Below, in pieces: positions 44,031-56,000 of a DNA stretch of 64,000 nt; position 1 is the stretch's first letter, and each line of letters opens with the position of its first letter. Origin of the DNA: Darksidea phi. Its lineage: Eukaryota > Ascomycota > Dothideomycetes > Pleosporales > Lentitheciaceae. Made by a program: the position numbers and the translations under genes. Location of the stretch: positions 248,001-312,000 of the forward strand of contig JASJFT010000020.1 of NCBI GenBank assembly GCA_030770425.1, in the 5' to 3' direction. The notes beneath the pieces were generated by a model. That model searched no databases. It was given only the letters and a program-made list of their open reading frames with translations, and was not told where the DNA came from.

Positions 44031-47000
44031 TCAACCCTTCGCCTTCGCACTATCCTTCTTCAACAACTTCATCTTCCTGGCAAACGCCCCAAACCCGCTC
44101 CCTCCCTTCTCCAACCGCACCTTCTCCTCCTTCCTCACTCTCCCTTTCTCCCCCCATGGGTTCTGCTCTTCTTTCTCAATTGCCTTCTTCCTCTCTACTG
44201 CCAACACGCCTACTTGATCCACAAACACACTCTTGTCGAGCAGATCCTCTACTTTAATCCTCAAGCCCTCCTGATCTAAGATGGAAGTAACTTGCGCTAA
44301 ACCCATGATGTCGCCACCTAATTGGAAAAAGTCCGAACCAAGTTCGACAGTAGCGGGGGCACCTTGATCGTCGCGTAGAATTTGTTCCCATGCGGAGCGC
44401 AGCTTTGTGGCTAGCTCGGCTAGCTCGTGTTTCGAGAGGTTGGTGTTGGTAGGGAGGGTGAGTGGTTGTTTCTCTGCCGATTTCAGGCCCGCTTTCTCCG
44501 AAGTGATGGTAGCGGAACTTTGCGAGGTGATTTCTGACGGGGAAGGCAGAAGTGTGTAAGGGTCTTCGGAGAAGGTGATGACATTCGCACACAGCATGTC
44601 AAACACATTTTGTGCGTATTCGGCGGTGATGGTGCTGCTGGGTGCGTAGGTGAGTTGGACTTCGAGCTGATCGCCGCCACGGGAAGTGGACACGATGGAG
44701 AAGTCGGCAAAGTCTTCCTGGGAGCCTACAGCACCGACCTTGAATTCAATGCCGCCAAGCTGGAGCGTTGCGTCGTCGGAGTGGATGTTTTGGTTATGTT
44801 GGAGGACACTGGAGAAGTTTGTCCAGTCAGGCCAGTCTGTGCAGTTCCGTGTTATTTCGCGGAAACCAAGCGATTCGTACTGCATGTTCCCGATTTGTTG
44901 GTCTTGGATGTAGCGGAGAAGGTCGAGGACGGTCCATTCAGGCCTGTATACAACGCGCACGGGCACCATGTTCAGACAGGGTCCAATAATGCTTTCGATG
45001 TTGGGAACGGCGCTGTTGCGGCCCGAAATGACGTGTCCGAAGACGATATCAGACTGGCCAGCGATACGAGCCAGAGTCGCAGCCCAGGCAGCTTTCATAA
45101 CGGTAGCTGCTGTGATGTTGACGTAGGAGAGCGTGGGTGCCGTGAGCATCTGGTTGAGCGTGACCGTTCTGCCCGCAGAGCGAGAATAATTAGGACCGTA
45201 GCGGTTCACGATCTCCGTCATCTTAGACCCTCGAAGCACTTCTCTCCAATGGTCATGCGCGCCAGCAATTGTCTTTGCGGACTCGCGAACGTAGGTACCG
45301 AAGCTGGGAGCGGAGGAGATTGGCAGACCGTTGTAGCCAGCTTGCAGCGAGCCAAGGATCTTGGGTAGGCAGTAACCATCGTACTGAGCGTGCGAGAGAC
45401 GGATGAAGATTCGGTAGCGACCAGTCTTCTTCTGCTTGGCAACGATGAACTGTACAAATGCCTCGCCAAGGCGAGGACCATGCTCGCGGTCTTTCTGTCG
45501 AAGTTCGGTGGTAAAGTCATCCAGACTCGCGTCAGTTTCTTGGTAGTTGAAGTCTGGTTGGAGCTTCCGGAGCACAACCTGGAGGAAGCGGTCGCCGTAT
45601 GGCACGAAGACGGTCCGGAGGATATCAAATGCTTGAACAAGGCGGAAGGCCGTCTGTTTCAACTTGCGGAGGTCAAGAGGTCCTTCACCGTCGAGATAGA
45701 AGTAGTTCAGCATCCATTTCGATTCTAGGAGGGTTCCAGTAATCGCGAGGGATTGGAAGTCGGTCACTGGCAAGACATCGGAGATGCCACCCTTAAAGAC
45801 TTGCACCTTTGAGATGACGCTGTCGACGTTGGGATCTCCGAGGAGCGAAATCGACTTGGTGGCGAATGTATCCTCAAGTATGGTCGTCGGCATGCGGCGT
45901 CCCCGACCAGGCATGCGATCTGGCGCCTGTTGAGTTGATTGAAGGTCAGAGCTGAAACCTTGCCATTTCTTGAACAGATGGTCTTCCTTTTCTTGGTCGG
46001 CTTTAGCGGGAGGCGTGATGGCAGTGTCCGTGTCGCCATCTCCAATGGCATGCTCTGATGCGATGGACTGGAAATCTTTCCACAAGGCAACAGTACGTTC
46101 AGGCAGCTGTGGTCTTGGCTTCGAGGCACTTCCGGATCTTCCTTTGATAGCTGATGATTCTCCGCCAGCTTGTGACATGACTTGATCGATGACTTCACCA
46201 GCCACACGGACAACCTAGTTTGCGTTAGTTTCATCCAGTGGATCGAGAGAGGTACTTACCCTAGCCATATCCGCAAATGTGGGGTTCTTGAACACATCGG
46301 CCACCGTCATAGATAATCCCTCTTCCCTGGCTGCGCCAACAAGTCTCATAGCAATGATGCTGTCGCCGCCAAGTTGCTTGCATCTATTAGTACGGTAAAT
46401 AACGCTACCCAAGCAGCCAACTTACGAAAAAGCTATCGTCCTTCTCAATAGAATCCTCCACCATATCCAACAACTCACTCCAGAGCGTCAACAACTTCTT
46501 CTCTACGAAGTTCGGTGGCGCCGATTTCAACGCTTCAGTCGCCATGACACCCGCAGCGGCGACCATATCAGCCGCAATACCAATTCGACTTCCAGCATCA
46601 CTAGTCGCACTCAAACGTCGCGAGCGAATAGAGCCAGTCTCCAGAGTTGGTCTCCCGCGTACCGACTGCGATGCCCGCCTTGCAAGCATGCCCGCCATCT
46701 GACTTGTCATCTCGTTGACAGTGGACTGTCCGGGAGCTGGAGCATTCTTGTTCTTGGAAAGTACTTGGTCGACGATCTGGGGCATCATTTCGCTGACGAT
46801 GGAGCGTATGAGATGGCTCCAGTCAGGTGCGCCGGACGGCATTGCTGGTGCAATGTGTGGTGCACCGATTTTAGGAATAGGACGCAATGAAGCCATAGGA
46901 TCCGGGATATCGGAGCGAGGCGAAGGCATCAGCGAGTGAATCGTTGGTGTTGGCAATGGTGGCGTAATGCATGGTTCCGGCTTGTCCTCGATGGCCGCAT

Positions 47001-50000
47001 CGAGCTCTGCAACTGTCTGACTGGCATCTACGAGAGCTTGAGCAAGAATCTTGGCCATAATGGATGACATATTCTTCGCTTCATCGTCCGAAACCGAATC
47101 TGTCCAGTAGGAGAAGCGTACGCCCTCGTCATTGCGAGTTGCATCGATATTGACAGTGATGGCAAATTCGCTAGGATCATATGCGTCCAGATGCTCGAAC
47201 TCCACGTTCATATCTCCTGACGGTTGACCTTCCGCTGCGCCATGGTTCTGCACCGACACAGCCGTGTTGAAGAGTGCTTTCCCAGAGAGACCGAGGTCGT
47301 GCTGGAACTGCGCGAGGGAGCAATGCTGATGCGGCAAGCTCTCGATGAAGTTGCTCTGCACTTTTTGAAAGATGTCAAGAAGTGAGAGGGATTGAGAGAC
47401 CTTGGTACGTGACACCAACATGTTGATAAAGGCTCCGACCGCGTTCTGGATATTGTCCACTGGAACGTTGCGGCCAGAGGTTAGGTAACCATAGCATACG
47501 TCGGATGAACCGGTATATGTACGTAGGAGCAGTGCCCAAACACCGAGCAGAATGTTAGCGAAAGTGACATTGCTCCGTTCCGCGAGAGTCTGGACTTCTG
47601 AGAAACGATCGAAGTCCATATAGAGGGAGTGAAGCTGTCTCTCCTTGCTAGAATGTTGCGGAGCAATGGGGAAGTAGCAGGGCTTGACACCACGGAGCTG
47701 TTCTTTCCAGTAGTTGATGGCTGCGTCCGCTGGCAGACTGCGCAGGTACTTGATATAGTCGCTGTACAGTGGCCCTTCTTCAGCCGATAGACGACCTTCA
47801 TAAGCGTCTTCGAGGTCGTGTCTGATGACGGCGTATGAGCCACCATCTATAACAGCGTGATTAATCTCCATCTTGACGACAACTCTGCCGGAGCTTGTCT
47901 GCACGATTGTGAACTGATGCGGAAGACGAGGCTTCTTCTTCCCATTGAGGTTACTGTACTTGATGGCGTTGAGCTTATTGTTAAGCTCGGAGTCATCGCA
48001 TGTGTAAATCAAGAGGCCAGTATCCGGATGTTTAACAACGATCTGGTCGAAAACACCTCCCTTGCAGACGCTATCCACAAAGATTGTGCGGAGAGCTGGG
48101 TGACGATCGACGACTTTCTTCCAGGCATCAGCGACCTTTCGCACGTCAACCGCACCGCGTTTGGTCTTGACTTCGAAGGTGGAGAAAGACCAATAGGACT
48201 CGGGGTCTTTGATCTGGCTCAGAATCATTCCCGATTGCATCGAAGCGCAAGGGTATATTTCCTCCACCTGGTCATAAGACAAGATACCTGCGGCCGGCAG
48301 ACTCTTGATGACACGGTCCAGCCTGTCGTACGACTCGAGTGGTAGAAGTGGAAAGTCAGAGAGAGTGGGCTGCGGGTTCTCGACCTTCGCGAGGCTATTG
48401 ACGATTTCCTCAAGCGTGCGCTGGCACTCAGCAATCCAGCGCCGAATGCCCTTCTGATTCTTCATCATTCGGTTATACATGAAGCTGAACTGAATTTGGT
48501 CGCGTATGACGGATGCAGAGATCTCAAACAGAGCTGGCCGCCCGGTTTTGGCGCCCAGATCGGACATCTCGGCCTCTTCGTCTTCGTTGAATTGCATCGT
48601 TTGGAAGAGCGAGTCGTCGGACTCGAGCTGTTGCATTTTGCCGATATAGTTGAAGAGGATCTCCATTGGTTCGTGCTCCGCAAAACGCTGTTTGCCATCC
48701 TCGGTAAGGTATCGGTGTGCGAAGTATGAGCGACCATTGTCAGTGACCTGCCTTCGAATGTCTTTGACGTGTCGAAGCGTTCGCACCACGTCATCTTCGT
48801 CTTCGGCGATAGGAACATGGACTGGATACATTGTTGTAAACCAGCCGACAGTCCTAGAAAGGTCAAGATTGCTGGACTCCCAAGGCTCGCGTCCGTGCGT
48901 TTCGTTGAAAACGGTTGGTGTCTTCCGGTTGATGAAAACGCGAGAGAATGAATGCACGACTGCAGCAATGAACAGGTCAACTACATCCGTGCGGAGAACG
49001 CTGTGGTCGTTGAGGGCCATGGCGGAGACCTCCTCATCAATAGAGAAAGAATCGCGCTCGACATCGTCGTATACATTGGAACGCTTGTCCAGGCCCCAGA
49101 AAGCCAGATCCACGGGCTCGGCGGTGTAAGTCTGCTTCTTAACGGCCTCAATCTGCGACGACTGAAGTGCATGTGTGGTTTGTTTCTCGTTCCACACTTG
49201 GAATGGGAGCTCCTTTTGTAAGGAGTCACACGACCCAGACTTAAGGCAGTCTTCCAAGTCACCCAAGATGACCCTCCAGCTTACAACATCAATAACAAGA
49301 TGGTGTGCTGTAATGAACAAGATCTGCTCTCCCGTCGAGATATTGAAGAGATCAACAGCGAAGAGTGGCCCGTTAACGATGTTGAGACTCTTCTGAGTGT
49401 TGGAGATAATGTCGACGACCGCAGAAGCTGTAGGGATCTTGTGCACATTGAACCTATATGAGCCGTCCGAATCGGCTGGGATAACCTGCTGCCATTTCCC
49501 GGATTTGGTGTTAATGAATCGGGCGCGAAGCATAGAATGGCATCTCACAATGGCACCGATCGCGTTTTGGAGTGCTGTTGGTTCAACCTTGTACGAAAGG
49601 CGAAGCGTGAAGGACTGGTTGAAGTGCGAATCCTTCTCATCACCAATCGTCTTAAAGTAGAACTGTTGAATGGGCGAGAGCTCAAAAGGCTCGCCTGTCT
49701 GCTCCACACCATGGTCGAAGCCACTAACGGAACCAACGCTGTCAGCAAGATGCGCGAGCGACTTGCTGCGGAGCACTTGGTTCAAGGTGAGGCTAAAGCC
49801 TTCTTTCCTGCATTGGGCAAGAAGTTGCATTGCCGTGATGGAATCACCACCGTGTGCTAAATCGTATCAGTCGTGGATTGTACACGGACCCTAATAGGAA
49901 TGCACTTACAGAGCCATGACTTATTTGGTTTGACGTTACCAATGGGAATGTTCAGAACCTTCGACCAAATACCTTGAAGCTTCTTTGTCACTTCAGTGGC

Positions 50001-53000
50001 AGGAATAATTGGCTCGCTGCTGCTCTCCAGCTCCAGGATCCGGTGATAGGTTATGTCATCCATACCCTCCAACCATACTCTAACCTGCTTCCTATCTAAC
50101 TTCAACGAAGCTAGCATGGGAACACTGGATACAGCTACCCATACGGTCGGTACCATGTACGAAGGCACCAGGTCCGAAAGTCGATTCCTCGCGTTGTTCA
50201 TTTGTCGAAGAACATCGGGATGCCCAAGCGGCGTGTTCCACGACCCATTAGTAACGTCCAAATCAGCTGGCATACGATGGAAGGATAGTACAGCTGTAAG
50301 CTTTCTCTTCCCAGGCCCGAATTTGGGCATTTGGACAACAGCTTGGCGGATGCTCTTGTCAGCTTGCAGATGGTGCTCAATCTCACCAAGCTCCATGCGC
50401 TGCCCAGCAAGTTTGACTTGATTGTCTTTACGCCCGATGTACCTAATCGAGCCATCAGGGGCGTACTGTACGAGATCACCCGTTCGGTATAGACGAGTCT
50501 CCATGGAGCCGACGAACTCTTTCAAGAAGGCCGGATTCTCCACGAATGATTCCGCAGTTTTCGAGTGGTTGTTCAGGTACCCTCGAGCGAGCAAAGGCCC
50601 TTCAATACAAAGCTCAGCAACCGCTCCGATTGGTGCAAGTTGATGGGGATTTTCGGGGTTGGTGAGCCAGGTACGACCACTCTGAAGCACGCGACCGATG
50701 ATAGAAGGATCGCGCTGTGTCGATACCTGATCGTTCGCGACTGCAACAACACTCCCCTCAGTTGGACCATACGCATTCAGTAGTTGTAAGCCTGGGGTCC
50801 ACTTGTGGATTGTTTCGGGTGTCAGTGCTTCCGCGCCAGATGCGAAAGTTTTTAAAGTAGGCACATCGGCGGGTGATCCGATGACGTTGGCTACTGAGGG
50901 CGTGAGACATGTCCAGGTGGCCTTCAACTTGTTGATGGCTGATGCAATGTCTGCTGTGCGTTCTTGCTCGGAAGGAATGCAGACCGTGGCACCACAAGTC
51001 AACGTGGTAAGTATCTCCATGACTGAAGCGTCGAAGACAAATGATCCGAACTGGAATACTCTTGATGACGAATTCATATGAAGAGCTTTGCATATTGCGG
51101 CTGAGCTTGAGGCGATAGCTTGATGTTCGATTACCACTCCCTTTGGCACACCGGTACTGCCAGAGGTGTACAGAATATAGCAGATGTTGTTGCTCCTCGC
51201 TCGTAGTGGTATCTGAGACTGTGAAGCAGCCAGCTGACGGATTGACGTGTCGCTTACGTGGATGACCTTGCCTACGAAGGCTTTGAAGCGCGCTTCGTAT
51301 TCCGGAGAGCACAGAACAATAGAAGCGTTGCAGTCTTGAATGATTTGGCGGTGCCGTGAGGCTGGATGTTCAGGCGAGAGCGGCACATAGGCCGCGCCTG
51401 AGATGAGTATGGCCATGATCGCTACCACTGCCCACCGCGATTTGTCCACGCAGAGCGGTACTAGCTTCTCGGGGCCAGCGCCCAAATTGATAAGCTCTCG
51501 TGCCAGTCGCGATGCAAGTTCGCGAAGCTCGGTGTAGGTGAAATCGCCATCAAACGCCGACACCGCTGATGCATGAGGTCGCAATGTCGCTTGTTTAAAG
51601 AAGAGAGAAGAAATTGTCTCATCGACTGTCAACGGCTCACGAGCGTTCCATTCGTGTAGGAGTTGCCTGTCCTGTTCGCTGAAGACTTGAATGTCGCGGA
51701 CGTTACTAACCGAGTTGAGCTGAGCAAGTACGGAATCCAATTGGTACAAGATGCGTTGGACTTCCCAGGACGAAATGATGTTCGCGTCGTAGTAAGCAGA
51801 AATCTCCACGCTCGAGTGGCCTGCCTTGCATTCGATGACTAGTGGATATGTGAAGTAGTTTGTCTGAATACCGCTGTTGTGGAACGACCACATTGACTCA
51901 GAAGGCTGCGCACCGCCGGTCTGTATGGCTAGCAAATTCTTGAAGTCGCATGCAGTAGCCGAATCCTGGTCGATCCGCTTGATCTCAGAGAGACCGAAGT
52001 GTTGATGAGGAATACGGTCCGTTGCGCTTTGAGCGACGCTCTTCAAGAGGTCCGGAACGGTGGCTTCACGATTGATCTTAACCCTCGCAGGCACGGTCGT
52101 TAATGTAGGGCCGCAGATTTCGGTGATGCCGGTTACAGCTATGTCGCGACCAGTGAGGGTCTCGCCAAAGACGACATCGTCACTGCCAGTATAGGCGGCC
52201 AGAAGCATAGCCCATGCTGCACGAATGACAGTTGAAGGGGTGATGTCTGAGTGGCGGTAGGGAGCGATCTTTGCCGTGTGCTGTAGTGTCTGTCCGTTCG
52301 GGGGCTCATCGGAGGTAGAATGTGACTGCGGGAATTGATAGGAAGATGCGCCAGCTAGGCAGTCCTTCCAGTACCTCGAAGATACTTCCGTGCTTGTATC
52401 TAAGAGGTATTTGATGAACTTGGTGTATGGCGTCTTCGGTAGTGCCGATAGGCCGGTTTGGTAGATCTGCTGCACACGCTGCAGCATGAATGGAATACTC
52501 CAGCCATCATAGAGCGCGTGATGTAAAGTCCAAACAAAGTATCGCTTATTGGCCGTGGTACGAACGATCGTATAGGCAGCTAGCTTGCCACCAAGGTGCT
52601 GGGGCACCGATGTTGCATCATCTTCGGCTTCTTCGATGGTGGTCGTCTCGCGCCAGTTGATGGGATCCTCGACCAGCACAATCTGCAAGAAAGTCCCAGA
52701 CTGGAGTTGGGCGATACGAGTGCGGAGAAGATCGGTTTCTTGAACTGCCTTCTCCCATGAAGCCTGGAACTTCTTCAACTCTACAGACTCTGCGAGAGCC
52801 AAAATATGCTGAGCCACATAGGCACCACGCTGTTTGATCGAGAGTGCGACAAACGCTTCCTGAAGCGGACTGATCGGATAGGCATCTTGTATCTTGTCCT
52901 TTGAGACGCGGCATTGCTCTGCGAGTTCATCAAGCACCTGCGATTTTGCAGGAGGCTGGCGTAACAGACCAAAAGGCTCAATGGTGTGCTCGGATTTGGC

Positions 53001-56000
53001 GTCTTTCTCAACAAATGTGCATTTGGCGGCAAGATCGGACAGCTTAGGTGTTTTGAAGATGTCGATAACGGACAGCTCCAAGTGCTCCGCTTGCGCTGCA
53101 GTGACAAGTCGCATGGCTGCAATGGAGTCGCCGCCGAGACGCTGTGCGTAGTTAGCTCATACTGCAAGATACGACAGAGGATTAAACTTACGATGAAGCT
53201 ATCATCACTACCAACAGCGGTATTTGGAAGGTTCAGAACTGAGCATACGAGCTTATGCAGCCTCTTCTCAGCTTCTGTGGACGGCTTTCTCTTGTTCATG
53301 GCACTTGAAAGTCGGTATGGCGCCAAAGACTCCTTGTTTAGGCTCTGGACGAGATTGCGAAGACGATTACGGTCTAGTTTGCCGGCGGTCGTCCAGGGCA
53401 TCTTCCTTACTGGGAAAAAGATGGCGGGTATCATGTATGATGGCAACACACCGCCAAGTGCATTCTCCATGGACTTACACATGTCGCGGAGGTCTTCGTC
53501 CATAGGAAGGAGAAGCTCATCCGCAGCTTGTAGCTCAGAGGATGCAGGCTGTACTGTCTCTGTGAATGTTTTCTGTTGGTCTTCGTCCATGGAGAAGAAG
53601 ACGGCCAAAGCCTTCGCAGAGCTGCGACTCGCCGGCGCGACAAGCTCAACGGCGGACTGGACACCTTCAGGAAACTTGCTTTTAACGTGGAACTCGATCT
53701 CTCCAAGCTCAATTCGCTGACCGTTGAGCTTGATCTGGGTGTCCTTGCGACCGATATAGCTAATTGAGCCATCGGAGTTGTACCGCACAAGATCACCTGA
53801 TTTGTACATACGCGTCGTGAAGAAAGCTCCATCGTCTGAGGGTAGTGTATATGCCCACGCAGGGTCAGCAATGAAAACCTTGGCTGTTTTGACCTCATCA
53901 CCTAGATAGCCGCGGGCCGCGGTATACCCTTCGATGACGAGCTCACCAACGCTGCCAACAGGCATTAGCTTGTCGTGATTTCGCGGATGTACGACCCAAA
54001 GCCGGCAACCCGATGGGTATCCGATAGTTCCAGGGTCGATATCGACCAGTTTCTTCTCTAGAGTCGACTTATGACATGTCACGGCAAAGACTGTCGTCTC
54101 CGTTGGCCCATAGCCATTCATGAGATTCAGGTGAGTTCCCCACTTCGTGATCACAGGCCCTGGTACGGCTTCACCGCCCGCCACGAGCGTCTTCAAGCAG
54201 GACACCCGCTCGGGTTTCATCGTACCAAGGACGGAAGGTGTCATGAATGTCCATGTAGCCTTCAACCGGCGAATTGCACCTGCTGGATCATTCATTCTTT
54301 CATCTTCGGTCGGCACACAAACGGTCGCTCCACACGATAGCGCAGCAAGGATTTCTGCACAGCTAGCATCAAACGTGTAGCTCGCGAATTGGAAGGTGCG
54401 TGAGGTGGCATCCATGTGCATAATCCGTGTGAAAGCAGCTGCGCTGGTACAGATGGACTGATGTGGGATAATGGTTCCTTTGGGTGTTCCAGTTGTGCCT
54501 GAGGTGAATAGACAGTAGGCGGCATTATCGGGGGTAACGCTGGACTTCGGTCTCAATCCTCTCGAAGGCGGCAACTGCTTCACTGATTCCTTGTCGACAA
54601 TCAGCGCAGTAGTCGCCACTTCGCTTGTTTTTGGATGATAGTTCCTCGAGCACAACACTACTCTGGCACCCACATCGCCGATCAGTGACCGCAAGCGACC
54701 GGGTGGATGTTTGGGATCAAGCGGGACATATGCGCCGCCAGCTTTCATGATCGCAATCATACTCACTATCGCCCACGATGACTTCTCAAACAAGATTGGG
54801 ACGAAGGTCTCGGTAGTTACACCCATAGTCTGAAGATGAAGTGCGAGCTGATTCGTCACCTCGTCGAACTCCTGGTAAGTAAAGGTTCCATCCCAGCCTT
54901 CGATGGCCTTTGCTGAACGTGGTCGGAGAAGAGCTTGCTCTTGCACAAGGTCATGGAGGCAGCGACGCACGGGTGGAGGAAGTTCTGAGTTCCACTCCAT
55001 TACCTGCGCAAGGCTCCTAGGAGTGAAGACATCAAGCTCGCCAACCGTCAGCTCTTTTCCACTGGCGACAATGCCAGATAGGATCTTCTCGAATGTCTCG
55101 ACCATGTTCTGTGCTTGTGCTGCGCATATCTTATCCTGCCAGAAGCCGAAGTCGACCGTTGTGCCTTCGTCTGACACGTCGGCATTGACGGTAACATGGT
55201 ATTCTCCAGGATCAGCAGCTTCGACGTTCTCATACACAAGAGCAGTCTTCTCTGGATCTCGCGAAAGCTGCCGTCTTTGGTATGTGAAAACAGTATTGAA
55301 GAGTGACGGCAGCTGAAGCTCATGCTGAACATCCGCAAGCGAGCAGCTCTGATGCGACAATGCGTTTACGGAGTCTGTCTGTAGCGCCTCTAAGAGCTGA
55401 CGGATCGGTGTCTCATCTGAAAAGCTGAGTCGACAAATGAGCATGTTGACGAAGCATCCCGCCGCCTCTTCGATGTTGCGGACTGGTACATCGCGGCCGG
55501 ATGCTACAACACCAAACGAGACGTCGAAAGCCCCAACGTAGCAGTGCAAGACAAGAGCCCAAGCCAACTGAAGCAGATTCGACAGCGTGACACCATTCTT
55601 CTTGCAGAAGGCTTGGATACTAGCAGTATCTGCTACATGAACTTCGTAAGCACCGAGCTCGTGAGGACCGGCTTTGCCGTCGGTGAGGGTTGGGAAGAAA
55701 CAAGGCTCCACTCCGGAGAGGTACGCCTTCCAGTAGTTGACATCCACATCCCTAGAGCTAGACAGAATATGTGCGATAAAGTCGCTGAAGAGGGGTCCCG
55801 CGTCGGATCGAGAGAGCTTTCCTTCGTAGGCTCGCGCCAGATCGTTGAGGATGTTGGGAATTGAACTTCCGTCGCAAATGGCGTGGCTCATTTCCAACTT
55901 GAGCCACACCCGTTCCGTCTTAGTTTTGCAGACGGTCAGCCGATGGGGCGGGCTAAACTCGCGATAGTCGACAGTAGGTTGTTCACGTAGGATTCGCGCG

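Noticed and set aside
46215..49909. Separate NRPS genes suggested by the many minus-strand frames
   Set aside because: Each break is a short GT-AG intron with consistent phase; one gene explains all.
52781..53191. Two overlapping NRPS frames suggesting a frameshift or separate genes
   Set aside because: The longer frame reads through a 50-bp intron into the wrong frame. Splicing 53142-53191 restores LGGDS and a continuous C4.
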